DNA from: Cellulomonas sp. 73-92
Lineage (GTDB): Bacteria > Actinomycetota > Actinomycetes > Actinomycetales > Cellulomonadaceae
Length of the DNA: 64,000 bases
Assembly: GCF_001898175.1 (NCBI RefSeq)
Contig: NZ_MKTH01000013.1
Location: 231,795-295,794 of the forward strand
Reading direction: 5' to 3'
Part shown: in pieces, positions 1 to 9,484 of the stretch
Layout of the letters: each line of letters starts with the position of its first letter
How positions within the stretch are numbered: position 1 is the first letter of the stretch
Program-made: the position numbers and the translations under genes
The notes under the pieces: generated by a model
Told to the model about the DNA's origin: nothing
Seen by the model: the letters and a program-made list of their open reading frames with translations, nothing else
Databases searched by the model: none

Positions 1-208
1 CGTAGAGGCCGAAGACGACGAGCGGCACGAGGGCGACGATCCCGAGGATGCCGACCTGGAACGTCGCGTGCGTGATGCCGTAGACCTGCAGGCCGACCGC
101 GACGACCGTCAGCTGCGCCCCGATGTTGGACACGGCCAGGCCCGACCACAGCCGCCGGAACGCCGGGCTGACCCGCAGCGGTTCGGTGTCGACGAGCAGG
201 GAGGGCAC
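1..208 (-). CDS. MFS transporter, N-terminal fragment (truncated by window edge)
   Basis: Reverse strand reads (V)PSLLVDTEPLRVSPAFRRLWSGLAVSNIGAQLTVVAVGLQVYGITHATFQVGILGIVALVPLVVFGLY, typical of MFS TM1-TM2 (EntS-like). Not in the ORF track because it runs off the edge. Confidence 0.75.
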   Translation of the reverse strand, partial: MPSLLVDTEPLRVSPAFRRLWSGLAVSNIGAQLTVVAVGLQVYGITHATFQVGILGIVALVPLVVFGLY

Positions 209-357
209 GCCCGGGAGCCTACGGTCGGCCGCGCCGTGGGCGTGCGGACGGACCGGCCGGTGGGCCCGACGCGCGGGCCGGCGAGCGGGAGTGTTCAGGC
301 ATGCGAATCTCCGCGGTGGCGTGACCAGGGCAAACGCGTCTGTCACCATGGAAGGCG

Positions 358-1512
358 ATGCTTACCTCACCTCCCCCCGCGGCGCGCCCGGCCCCTACGT
401 CCGCTCAGGTGCGGCGGTGGCGCCGCAACCTGGCCGACGAGCGGGCCGAGGCCGCCGTCTACCGCGACCTCGCGTCGCGCCGCACGGGCGAGGAGCGCGA
501 GATCCTGCTGGCGCTGGCCGACGCCGAGAGGAGGCACGAGGCCCACTGGCTCGAGCTGCTCGGCGACCAGGTGGGCCCGCCCCGGCCGGGCGACCGGCGC
601 AGCCGGGTGCTGGGTCTGCTCGCCCGTCGGTTCGGCTCGGTGTTCACGCTCGCGCTCGCGCAGCGCGCCGAGTCCCGCTCGTCGTACGCCCTCGACGAAG
701 ACGCCACCGCCCGGATGGCGGCCGACGAGCGCATCCACGAGGAGGTCGTCCGCGGCCTGGCGCGGCGCGGTCGCAACCGCATCTCCGGCCGGTTCCGCGC
801 CGGGGTGTTCGGCGCCAACGACGGCCTCGTCAGCAACCTGGCCCTGGTGCTCGGCATCGGTGCCTCGGGCGTGCCGACGCACACCGTGCTGCTGTCCGGG
901 CTCGCCGGGCTGCTGGCGGGGGCCATGTCGATGGGCGCCGGCGAGTACGTGTCCGTGCGCTCGCAGCGCGAGCTGCTGGAGGCCGGACGCCCCGACCCGC
1001 GAGCCGGCTCCGTGCTGCCCGACCTCGACGTCGACGCCAACGAGCTCGCACTCGTCTACCGAGCCCGTGGGCTCGACGCGGAGGCGGCCCAGGCGCGCGC
1101 CGACACGGTCCTGTCCTCGCTCGAGCGGTACCAGGCCGCGCACGCGGTGGGGCCCTCGCTGCTGCGCAGCTCGACGCCGCTGCCGGGCGAGGCCGCACCC
1201 GAGGCGGCGGCTCCGGCCGACGAGCACGAGGCGATCGGCACGGCCTGGGGTGCCGCCTGGACCAGCTTCTGCTTCTTCGGCTCGGGTGCGCTGATCCCGG
1301 TGCTGCCCTACCTGCTCGGCGCCACCGGGTGGACGGCCGTGGCGTGGGCGGCCGGGCTCGTCGGCCTCGCGCTGGTCGGCACCGGCGCCGTGGTCGGCGT
1401 CCTCTCGGGCGCCTCACCCGCGCGGCGGGCGCTGCGCCAGCTGGCGATCGGTTACGGCGCCGCCGCCGTGACCTATGGCCTCGGCCTGCTGTTCCAGACG
1501 ACCGTCGGCTGA
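358..1512 (+). CDS. VIT1/CCC1-family protein with N-terminal ferritin-like domain
   Basis: N-terminal ERxEAxxYRxLAxRxxGEERExLLxLAxAExRHExHW, then FGANDGLVSNLALVLGI...GAMSMGAGEYVSVRSQRE, then C-terminal TM helices. Confidence 0.9.
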   Translation: MLTSPPPAARPAPTSAQVRRWRRNLADERAEAAVYRDLASRRTGEEREILLALADAERRHEAHWLELLGDQVGPPRPGDRRSRVLGLLARRFGSVFTLALAQRAESRSSYALDEDATARMAADERIHEEVVRGLARRGRNRISGRFRAGVFGANDGLVSNLALVLGIGASGVPTHTVLLSGLAGLLAGAMSMGAGEYVSVRSQRELLEAGRPDPRAGSVLPDLDVDANELALVYRARGLDAEAAQARADTVLSSLERYQAAHAVGPSLLRSSTPLPGEAAPEAAAPADEHEAIGTAWGAAWTSFCFFGSGALIPVLPYLLGATGWTAVAWAAGLVGLALVGTGAVVGVLSGASPARRALRQLAIGYGAAAVTYGLGLLFQTTVG

Positions 1513-1623
1513 GGTCGCGCCGAGGGCGACCGGGCACTCAGGGCGTTCGGCACAGGTCGCGTCGCGGACGGCGACGCACCGCGGAGCGCGGCCTGCCACC
1601 CGGGAGGGATGCGCCGGGAGGCG

Positions 1624-2121
1624 TCAGCGGGACGCCGACGCCGCGATGAGGGTGGCCCCCCACGCGCGGGCGCGGTCCAGCTCCCCTGCCAGCAGCTCCG
1701 GCTGCGTGCCCTTGACGTAGAAGTCCTTGGCGGGCACCACGAGCCGCCCGCCGAGCTTGCGCAGCCGCTGCGCGATCGCGCGCGCCGCCGACCCCGACAG
1801 GGGGCTGTCGAGCTTGGTGCAGAACGCCGCGACGGGCAGCCCCGCAGGAACCGTCAGCGCCGCCAGCCACTCGCGGACGCCGGTCTGCGAGATGGTCCGG
1901 CCGTACTTGCCGGCGTCCCGGCGCGTGCCCGGCCGCGTCATGGAGAACGCGTGGGTCGGGCCGCCGACCACCAGCAGCGCGACGTCGTCCGGCAGCCCCG
2001 CCGCGAGCTCGCCCACCTCGACGAGGCGGACGTCGCCACCGCCGCCGCACCCGTCGGCGACCGCCTGCGCCACGTCACGCGTGCGGCCGTACATCGTCTC
2101 GTAGACGACGAGCGTGGTCAT
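1624..2121 (-). CDS. Flavodoxin-domain protein
   Basis: MTTLVVYETMYGRTRDVAQAVADG...VVGGPTHAFSMTRPGTR: FMN-binding flavodoxin signature. Confidence 0.85.
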   Translation of the reverse strand: MTTLVVYETMYGRTRDVAQAVADGCGGGGDVRLVEVGELAAGLPDDVALLVVGGPTHAFSMTRPGTRRDAGKYGRTISQTGVREWLAALTVPAGLPVAAFCTKLDSPLSGSAARAIAQRLRKLGGRLVVPAKDFYVKGTQPELLAGELDRARAWGATLIAASASR

Positions 2122-2170
2122 GGCCCTCAGAATCCTCTGACCAGGACGGCCGTGCCAAGACCCGGTCGGG

Positions 2171-3244
2171 TCACGCCCATGCCTCGGGACCCGCGGTCAC
2201 CGGCGCGCCGGTGCGGGCCGACTCCTCGATCGCCAGCCCGACGAGGTGGTCCTGGCAGCCGTCGGCGAGGGGGTAGGGCGCGGGTCCCTCGCCGCGCACC
2301 CAGGCGGCGCACCGCGCCAGCAGGGTGGCGACCGCGACGTCGTCGTCCGCCAGGCGCGCGCCCTCGAACGGGTTGCGCCACAGCACCCGTCCGTCGAGCG
2401 AGATGTGCTGCGTGTCCCAGCCGTCGAGGTTCTGCTCGATGCCGGTCTGCCAGCGGTGGAACGTCGAGCTCGTGACCGTGCGCTCGTCCACCCAGCGCGT
2501 CACGGTGTCGTCGACGAGCTCGCCGTGCGTGCCCCGGACGACGATCCGGTTGGTCCGCAGCGGGTTGTGCCACTGGTTGTCCGTGAAGTCGTAGAGCGCG
2601 CTCCGACCGTCGCCGAAGTCGAGCGTCGCGAGGATCGTCGAGCGGTCGATCGGCTCGGCCCGGCCGGTCCAGCCGTCGCGGGTCATGGGGTCGACGAGCG
2701 GCGCGGTGAACCGCGACGACCGCACGACGACCGGGCCGCGGCCCACCCCGAGCAGCCGCCGGACCAGCCCGACCGCGTGGTACAGGTGGGTCGAGGAGAC
2801 CTGGACGCTCGTCGGACGCCCGATCAGCCCGGACTCCACCGCGGCGATCCGGGCCTGGTGGACGGGCATCGCGGGGGAGTGCTCGGCGACCTGCACCAGG
2901 CCCGACGAGCCGACGGCCGCCCACAGCGCGCGCAGGCCGTCGGCGTCGGGCGCCGGCGGCGTCTCCGCCAGCACCGGCAGCCCGAGGCCGACGAGCTCGG
3001 TGACGGCGTGCGGCGTGACCGGCCAGGGCGTGCCGGTGACGACCATCTCGGGCGCCAGCGGCGGCAGCTCGGCGACGGTGCGGACGGTCGGCACGCCCCA
3101 CTGCCGCTCGACCCAGGTGCCGCGCTCCGCCTCGCGCGTGACGACCCCGGCGCACGTGAAGCGCTCCGGCAGCAGCCGGGCCATCCGGACGAAGAACTCG
3201 GAGCGCCAGCCGGAGCCGACGACGGCGAATCGGAACGGGGACAT
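2171..3244 (-). CDS. Gfo/Idh/MocA-family oxidoreductase
   Basis: Start at MSPFRFAVVGSGWRSEFFVRMARLLPERF (Rossmann GxGxxx); ...VVTGTPWPVTPHAV. The longer ORF start at 4162 lies antisense to the FKBP gene. Confidence 0.85.
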   Translation of the reverse strand: MSPFRFAVVGSGWRSEFFVRMARLLPERFTCAGVVTREAERGTWVERQWGVPTVRTVAELPPLAPEMVVTGTPWPVTPHAVTELVGLGLPVLAETPPAPDADGLRALWAAVGSSGLVQVAEHSPAMPVHQARIAAVESGLIGRPTSVQVSSTHLYHAVGLVRRLLGVGRGPVVVRSSRFTAPLVDPMTRDGWTGRAEPIDRSTILATLDFGDGRSALYDFTDNQWHNPLRTNRIVVRGTHGELVDDTVTRWVDERTVTSSTFHRWQTGIEQNLDGWDTQHISLDGRVLWRNPFEGARLADDDVAVATLLARCAAWVRGEGPAPYPLADGCQDHLVGLAIEESARTGAPVTAGPEAWA

Positions 3245-3398
3245 CGCACCTCCCGGGCATGGCCCGCCCTCCACGGGCGGGCGCCGCTGCGCAGGGTAGC
3301 GTGCAGGATCTCCCCAGGTCCCCCACCTGCGCGATTGCCGGTCACACAGGTTCGTCGCGTACCGTCGTCGCGTCGGCCGACGCGCCGGCACAACCCCC

Positions 3399-4412
3399 GT
3401 GAACCCTGGGAGGACCAGCGTGCGCCGCTCGACGACCGTCCGAGGTGGCATCGCTGCTGCCGTGATCCTGGTGCTCGGGCTCGGCGGCCTGGCCGCCTGC
3501 TCGGGCGGTGGCAGCACGCCGCCGGTGCCCTCGGGCAGCGCCACCTCGTCCGCCGCACCCTCGGCGACCCCGACCGTCGACACCGCGGCCGACGAGGCCG
3601 CGCTCAAGGCCGTCACCGTCACCGGGGCGGCCGGCGCGAAGCCCACCCTCGCGCTGCCCTCCAAGCCGTTCACCGTCACCTCGCAGGTCGCGCGCACCAT
3701 CGACCAGGGCACCGGCGACGCGGTCGCGCAGGGCGACCTCGTCACGCTGCACGTCCTCGAGGTCTCGGGCGCCGACGGCAGCGAGCGCGGGGACACGTGG
3801 TCGGGCGGCTCGCCGGTCGTCACGACCGTGGACTCCTCGTCGTTCTTCGCCGAGCTGTACCAGCAGCTCGTCGCGGCCCACGTCGGCTCGCGGATCCTGC
3901 TCGCCGCCCCGACGCAGGACAGCTCCGGCAACCCGCTGACCGTGGTGGACCTGCTCGAGGTCAGCAAGACCCAGGCGGTCCCGACGCGCGCCACCGGCAC
4001 GGCGGTCGCCCCCGCCGCCGGCCTGCCGACCGTCACGCTGGACGCGAACGGCAAGCCGTCCCTGACCGCCGCGACGGGCGCCGCCCCGACCAGCCTCGTG
4101 GTCCAGCCCCTCATCCAGGGCACCGGGGCCAAGGTGGCCAGCGGCCAGACCGTCGTCGTCAACTACGCCGGCTACCTCTGGGACGGCACCAAGTTCGACT
4201 CGTCGTGGGACCGCGGCGCCACGTTCCCCGTCCAGAACATCGGGCAGGCCCAGGTGATCGACGGCTGGAACCAGGGCCTCGTCGGGCAGACCGTCGGCTC
4301 GCAGGTGCTGCTCGTCGTGCCGCCCAGCCTCGGCTACGGCGCCAACGCCCAGGGCAGCATCCCGGCGAACTCGACGCTCGTCTTCGTCGTCGACATCCTC
4401 GCCGCCGCCTGA
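3399..4412 (+). CDS. FKBP-type peptidyl-prolyl isomerase, lipoprotein
   Basis: Lipobox LAAC near N-terminus; C-terminal VVNYAGYLWDGTKFDSSWDRGATFPVQNIGQAQVIDGWNQGLVGQTVGSQVLLVVPPSLGYG. Confidence 0.9.
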   Translation: MNPGRTSVRRSTTVRGGIAAAVILVLGLGGLAACSGGGSTPPVPSGSATSSAAPSATPTVDTAADEAALKAVTVTGAAGAKPTLALPSKPFTVTSQVARTIDQGTGDAVAQGDLVTLHVLEVSGADGSERGDTWSGGSPVVTTVDSSSFFAELYQQLVAAHVGSRILLAAPTQDSSGNPLTVVDLLEVSKTQAVPTRATGTAVAPAAGLPTVTLDANGKPSLTAATGAAPTSLVVQPLIQGTGAKVASGQTVVVNYAGYLWDGTKFDSSWDRGATFPVQNIGQAQVIDGWNQGLVGQTVGSQVLLVVPPSLGYGANAQGSIPANSTLVFVVDILAAA

Positions 4413-4576
4413 CGCCCGGTTGACACCGGCCGGGCCCGGCCCGGCACCGCGACGGTCCCCCGCGCGCGGCGGCCTCCCCTCACCGGGACACCGCCGGCGG
4501 CGCGAGGGACCGTTGTCCTGTCGTGCTCGGCCCGCTGTGGCTAGCCTGGCCAGACGGAACTCCCTGAGGAGACGAC

Positions 4577-6637
4577 ATGGACCAGGCAACGAAGCCCAGA
4601 GTCCGCACCGTGGCGCTGCTCGGCGCCAGCGGTGCCGGCAAGACCACGCTCGCCGAGGCGCTGCTCCATCGCGCCGGCGTGCTGACCCGGCCCGGGAAGG
4701 TCGAGGACGGCACCACCGTCTCCGACCACGAGCCCGAGGAGATCGCGCGGCACATCTCCCTGTCGCTGGCCGCGGCGCCGTTCACCTGGGAGGCGGACGA
4801 CGGCCACACCTACGACCTCACGCTGCTGGACGCGCCCGGCTTCCTCGACTTCGCCTCGTCCGTCGACGCCGCGGTGGCCGCGGCCGACGTCGCGCTCGTC
4901 GTCGTGTCGGCCGTCGAGGGCGTGCAGGCCGGCACCCACCTCGCCTGGAAGGCCGCCGCCGACCTCGGCGTCCCGCGGATGTTCGTCATCACCAAGGAGG
5001 ACAAGCCGCGCGCCGACTTCCACCGCGTGCTCGACGAGCTGCGGGAGGCGTTCGGCGAGGGGCTCGTCCCGCTCGAGCTGCCCACCGGCGAGGAGTCCGC
5101 GTTCGAGGGCATCGCCGACGTCCTCGCCGAGGAGGCCTACGCGTACGACCCGGACGGCCGCCACCACAGCCAGCCGGTGCCGCAGCAGCTCACCGAGGAG
5201 GAGCACCGGCTGCACGACGAGGTGACCGAGGAGATCGTCTCGCACGACGACGAGCAGCTCGAGGCCTACCTCGGCGGCGAGGTGCCGTCGATCGCCGAGC
5301 TGGAGAAGACGCTCGCGGCGGAGGTCCGCAACGGCGAGGCGTTCCCCGTGCTCATCGCCTCCGGCCTCACGGGAGTCGGGATCGACCGGCTGGCCGACCT
5401 CGTGTGCGAGCTCTCGCCCGTCCCGACCGAGTCCGTCGCCACCGTGTACGCGGGCGACACCGCGATCGAGGTCGCGCCCGACCCGGCGGGGCCCGTGCTG
5501 GTGCACGCGTTCCGGACCGTCGCCGACCCGTTCGTCGGCCAGGTCACGCTGTTCCGCGTGCTGTCCGGCACCATCCACGCCGGCGACAAGCTCGTGAACA
5601 CGACCACCGGCACCGAGGAGCGGCTCCCCGGGCTGTTCCGGATGCGCGGCAAGGAGCACCTACCGGTCGACGAAGCCGTCGCGGGTGAGGTCGCCGCCGC
5701 GCCGAAGCTCGCCAACACGCCGTCGGGCTCCCTGCTCGCCGGCAAGGGTGCGCCCGGTGGGACGTCGCTGCGGGCCAGGCCCGGCAAGGCGAGGCAGCCG
5801 GTGTACGGCCTGGCGCTCGAGCCGGTCACGCAGTCGGACGACGACCGGCTGTCCGGGGCGCTCGCGCGGCTCGTGGCGGAGGACCCGACGCTCGAGGTCG
5901 ACCGCGTCGCCGACAAGACGGTGCTGCGGGGCCTGGGCGACACCCACCTCGCGGTGGCCCTCGAGCGGCTGGCCCGCGTCTTCTCCGTGCACGTCACCAC
6001 CTCCCCCGTGCCCGTCGGCTACCTCGAGACGATCGCCGGCACCGCGGAGGCCGAGGGCAAGGTCAAGAAGCAGTCCGGCGGCCACGGCCAGTACGCCGTG
6101 GTGAACATGAAGGTGTCGCCCCTGCCGCACGGCGCCGGGTACGAGTTCGTCGACTCCGTCGTCGGCGGCTCGATCCCCCGCAACTACATGGCGGCCGTGC
6201 AGAAGGGCATCCAGGAGGGCATGGCGCAGGGCGGTCCGCACGGGCACCCGATCGTCGACATCCGGGTCGAGGTCTACGACGGCAAGTCGCACCCCGTCGA
6301 CTCGTCGGACATGGCGTTCCGCACCGCCGCCGCCCTCGGGGTGAAGGAGGCGCTCGTCGCCGCCGGCTCCGTGGTGCTGGAGCCGGTGTCGCGGATCTCC
6401 GTCACCGTGCCGACGTCCGTGCAGGGCGACGTCATGGGCGACCTGTCGACGCGCCGCGGTCGCATCGCCGACACGGAGTCGCTCGAGGGCGGCAACGTGC
6501 GGATCGAGGCGCTCGTGCCGGAGTCGGAGCTCGCGCGCTACGTCCTCGACCTGCGGTCGATCACGGGCGGCCGCGCCGAGCTGACCATGGAGCCCGACCA
6601 CTACGACATCCTGCCGAGCCACCTCGTGCCGGCCTGA
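4577..6637 (+). CDS. Elongation factor G-like protein (EF-G2)
   Basis: GASGAGKTTLAEALLHR P-loop, LLDAPGFLDF, KKQSGGHGQYAVVNMKVSPLPHGAGYEFVDSVVGGSIPRNYMAAVQKGI. Confidence 0.9.
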   Translation: MDQATKPRVRTVALLGASGAGKTTLAEALLHRAGVLTRPGKVEDGTTVSDHEPEEIARHISLSLAAAPFTWEADDGHTYDLTLLDAPGFLDFASSVDAAVAAADVALVVVSAVEGVQAGTHLAWKAAADLGVPRMFVITKEDKPRADFHRVLDELREAFGEGLVPLELPTGEESAFEGIADVLAEEAYAYDPDGRHHSQPVPQQLTEEEHRLHDEVTEEIVSHDDEQLEAYLGGEVPSIAELEKTLAAEVRNGEAFPVLIASGLTGVGIDRLADLVCELSPVPTESVATVYAGDTAIEVAPDPAGPVLVHAFRTVADPFVGQVTLFRVLSGTIHAGDKLVNTTTGTEERLPGLFRMRGKEHLPVDEAVAGEVAAAPKLANTPSGSLLAGKGAPGGTSLRARPGKARQPVYGLALEPVTQSDDDRLSGALARLVAEDPTLEVDRVADKTVLRGLGDTHLAVALERLARVFSVHVTTSPVPVGYLETIAGTAEAEGKVKKQSGGHGQYAVVNMKVSPLPHGAGYEFVDSVVGGSIPRNYMAAVQKGIQEGMAQGGPHGHPIVDIRVEVYDGKSHPVDSSDMAFRTAAALGVKEALVAAGSVVLEPVSRISVTVPTSVQGDVMGDLSTRRGRIADTESLEGGNVRIEALVPESELARYVLDLRSITGGRAELTMEPDHYDILPSHLVPA

Positions 6638-6651
6638 TCGTCGTCCGACCG

Positions 6652-6687
6652 CGAAGGGGCGTCCCGCCGGTGCGGGGCGCCCCTTCG
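6652..6687 (+). terminator. Strong hairpin downstream of EF-G2
   Basis: CGAAGGGGCGTCCCGC-CGGT-GCGGGGCGCCCCTTCG, about 15/16 paired arms. Confidence 0.6.
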
Positions 6688-6710
6688 TCGTCCCGGGGCG
6701 GCGGGGCAGG

Positions 6711-7340
6711 ATGGTGCCCGTGGCCCGGTACGTCGAGGTGCACCCCACCAGCCCGCAGCCGCACGCGATCGCCCAGGTGGCGGAGCTGCTGCGGCGGGGG
6801 GCGGTGATCGCCTACCCGACGGACTCGATGTACGCGCTCGGGACGCGCATCGACGACCTCGACGGCGCCGAGCGCATCCGGCGGATCCGCCACCTCGACG
6901 CCGCCCACCACCTCACCCTCGTGTGCGCCGACTTCGCGCAGCTCGGGCAGCTCGTCATCCTGTCCAACAACGCGTTCCGGGCCATCAAGGCGGCGACGCC
7001 GGGGCCGTACACGTTCATCCTCCCGGCGACCTCCGAGGTACCGCGGCGGCTGGCCCACCCGCGCAAGCGCAGCGTCGGCGTGCGGATCCCCGACAACGCG
7101 GTCGCCCAGGCGCTGCTGCGCGAGCTCGGCGAGCCGCTGCTGTCGTCGTCCCTGCTCATGCCCGGCGCCGAGTGGCCCCTCACCGAGGGCTGGCAGATCA
7201 AGGAGGAGCTGGACGACGAGCTCGACGCGATCCTCGACGGCGGCGACTGCGGCATGGAGCCGTCGACGGTCGTCGACTGGACGAGCGGCGAGCCGGAGGT
7301 CGTGCGCGTCGGGGCGGGCGACCCGGACCGGTTCGCGTGA
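6711..7340 (+). CDS. L-threonylcarbamoyladenylate synthase (Sua5/YciO/YrdC family)
   Basis: GAVIAYPTDSMYALG...HHLTLVCADFAQLGQ...ATPGPYTFILPATSEVPRRLAHPRKRSVGVRIPDN. Confidence 0.9.
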   Translation: MVPVARYVEVHPTSPQPHAIAQVAELLRRGAVIAYPTDSMYALGTRIDDLDGAERIRRIRHLDAAHHLTLVCADFAQLGQLVILSNNAFRAIKAATPGPYTFILPATSEVPRRLAHPRKRSVGVRIPDNAVAQALLRELGEPLLSSSLLMPGAEWPLTEGWQIKEELDDELDAILDGGDCGMEPSTVVDWTSGEPEVVRVGAGDPDRFA

Positions 7341-7822
7341 GCGCACGGCGGTACGTCGCGGTCGTCGGGCCCTCGTCGTCCACGGCGGAGCAGGACGAGA
7401 CCGCCGAGCGGCTCGGCGGCGAGCTCGCCCGCCGGGGCCACGTCGTCGTGTGCGGCGGTGGCGGGGGCGTCATGGCGGCGGTCTCGCGTGGCTCGGCGGG
7501 GGCCGGCGGGCTCGTCGTCGGGCTGCTGCCGGGCCTCGACCGGACCGAGGGGAACCCGCACCTCACCGTGGCGATCCCGACCGGGCTCGGGGAGCTGCGC
7601 AACTGGCTCGTCGTGCGCGCGGCGGACGTGGTCGTCGCGGTCGGCGGCTCGTGGGGGACGCTGAGCGAGGTGGCGCTGGCCGTGCGCACGGGCGTCCCCG
7701 TCGTCGCGCTCGGTTTCTGGAACCTGCCCGACGAGGCCGCGGCCGGCGGCCCCGCCATCCGCCAGGCGCCGGACCTGGACGCGGCCCTGGCCGCCGTCGA
7801 CCGGGTGCTCGCGGACGCCTGA
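7337..7822 (+). CDS. LOG/SLOG (TIGR00725-like) family protein
   Basis: GTG start overlaps the upstream stop (GTGA). VVCGGGGGVMAAVSRGSAGAGG...AVGGSWGTLSEVALAVRTGVPVVAL. Confidence 0.8.
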   Translation: MSARRYVAVVGPSSSTAEQDETAERLGGELARRGHVVVCGGGGGVMAAVSRGSAGAGGLVVGLLPGLDRTEGNPHLTVAIPTGLGELRNWLVVRAADVVVAVGGSWGTLSEVALAVRTGVPVVALGFWNLPDEAAAGGPAIRQAPDLDAALAAVDRVLADA

Positions 7823-7915
7823 CCCGACGCTGCCCGGGCACACCCGCGCGGCGGGGGTGACGCTGGCCGCGAGGCCGGCTGCCGGCCCGCCCCCGACACC
7901 GTCGTGCGCCCGCGG

Positions 7916-8641
7916 CTACCAGGACGGCGCCAGCACCGCCCGGCCCACGGCAGCCAGCCCGTCGACGCGCCGCAGGCGCGGGTCCGCGCGGAGGTCGGGC
8001 GGCAGACCGACCGTCGGGTCGACGGCATACGTCAGCGCCCCCGCGCGCAGGGCGGCGCGCACACCCGCCGGCAGGTCCTCGACCGCGGCGCAGCGCCGGG
8101 GGTCGACGCGCAGCTCGTCGGCCGCGAGCAGGTACGCGTCCGGCTCCGGCTTGGGCCGGGACGGGCCGTCCCCGGTCACGACGGCACCGAACACGCCCTC
8201 CGGAAGCTGCGCGACGACGCCGTCGACGATCGACGCGTGCGTCGCCGTGACGAGCGCGCACGGCACGCCCACGCGTCGCAGCGCGACGAGCAGCGTCTGG
8301 GCACCGGGGCGCCAGGGCAGGCCGCGCCGCAGCACGGCGGCCACGCCGGCGTGCAGGCGCTCGGCGACCTCGTCGGACGGCAGCGGGACGCCGCGGCGCG
8401 CGATCTCGGCGCACAGCGCCGGCACGGACCAGCCGAGCACCGCGTCGTCGTCGTCGGGCAGCCAGACCCCGCCGTGGCCCCGGACCATCGCGCCGACGAC
8501 TCCCGCCCAGATGGTCCCGGTGTCGAACAGGGGCCCGTCCATGTCGAAGAGGACGGCGTCGGGCCGCGGGTCGTCGGGCACGGGCTCCCACGGCTCGAGG
8601 CCACGGGCCACCGGCGTCGGCCGCCTCAACAGGTCGGTCAC
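7916..8641 (-). CDS. HAD-superfamily phosphatase
   Basis: DAVLFDMDGPLFDTG...VTATHAS...VVTGDGPSRPKPEPDAYLLAADELRVDPRRCAAVEDLPAGVRAALRAG. Start set at GTG 8641; the upstream extension is repetitive. Confidence 0.85.
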   Translation of the reverse strand: MTDLLRRPTPVARGLEPWEPVPDDPRPDAVLFDMDGPLFDTGTIWAGVVGAMVRGHGGVWLPDDDDAVLGWSVPALCAEIARRGVPLPSDEVAERLHAGVAAVLRRGLPWRPGAQTLLVALRRVGVPCALVTATHASIVDGVVAQLPEGVFGAVVTGDGPSRPKPEPDAYLLAADELRVDPRRCAAVEDLPAGVRAALRAGALTYAVDPTVGLPPDLRADPRLRRVDGLAAVGRAVLAPSW

Positions 8642-8700
8642 GGTTCCCCCTCGGCCCACCGCCCGGGCGCCGCACGGACCTTCGGCGCCTTGTGTCGCCA

Positions 8701-8840
8701 CCCGGCGTCGGCCAGGGGGCCCTTCGTCATCTCCGGCGCTCGGCCTCGGCCGGACGCCCGTCGTCGCCTCCGAGCCCGGCGTCGGCGCGCGGCCTTCGTC
8801 CTCTGCCCGCCCGGCGTCTGCCGGACGGCTTTCATCGTCT
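8701..8840. repeat. Degenerate tandem repeat, unit about 31-39 bp, about 4 copies
   Basis: CCCGGCGTCGGCCAGGGGGCCCTTCGTCATCT / (CGGCCTCGGCCGGACGCCCGTCGTCGCCTCC) / CCCGGCGTCGGCGCGCGGCCTTCGTCCTCT / CCCGGCGTCTGCCGGACGGCTTTCATCGTCT. Confidence 0.6.
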
Positions 8841-9019
8841 CCGGCAGCCACTCGGACGGCCAGACGACGGACCGAGATTTCACCGGCACGTAACCCCCGG
8901 CCGGAGTCCGTCACACGGGAGAGCGCGCCCGTAACGTGCGGCTAACCCGCGGCGCGGTGGCCGATGTCAGTGGGCCGCCGGACGATGTCATGGAGCCCAT
9001 CCCGACGAAGGAGCACACG

Positions 9020-9442
9020 ATGGCCACCACGCTCAACCCCTACCTCAGCTTCGGCCACGAGGCCCGCGAGGCCATGGAGTTCTACCGGTCCGTCTTCGGC
9101 GGCCAGCTCGACATCACGCCGTTCGGCGCCTTCGAGACGCCGAGCGTCCCGGGGGACGCCGACGGCGTGATGCACTCGCAGCTGGTGACGGCGTCCGGCA
9201 TGACGCTCATGGCGAGCGACACCCCGCCGGGCATGGAGCGCCGCGAGGGCTCGGCGATCAGCCTGTCCCTGTCCGGCGGCCCGGACGACGAGGCGACGCT
9301 CCGCGGCTACTGGGACGGCCTGGCCGCGGGCGGCGCCGTCAGCGTGCCGCTCGACACGGCGCCGTGGGGCGACACCTTCGGCATGCTCACCGACCGCTTC
9401 GGCGTCGGCTGGATGGTGAGCATCGGGGCGCGGCAGGGCTGA
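9020..9442 (+). CDS. VOC-family protein (PhnB-like)
   Basis: MATTLNPYLSFGHEAREAMEFYRSVFGGQLDITPFG...GVGWMVSIG. Confidence 0.85.
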   Translation: MATTLNPYLSFGHEAREAMEFYRSVFGGQLDITPFGAFETPSVPGDADGVMHSQLVTASGMTLMASDTPPGMERREGSAISLSLSGGPDDEATLRGYWDGLAAGGAVSVPLDTAPWGDTFGMLTDRFGVGWMVSIGARQG

Positions 9443-9484
9443 CGCCCGTCGGGGGCCCCCTCGCGGCGGACGTACGCTCGCGAG

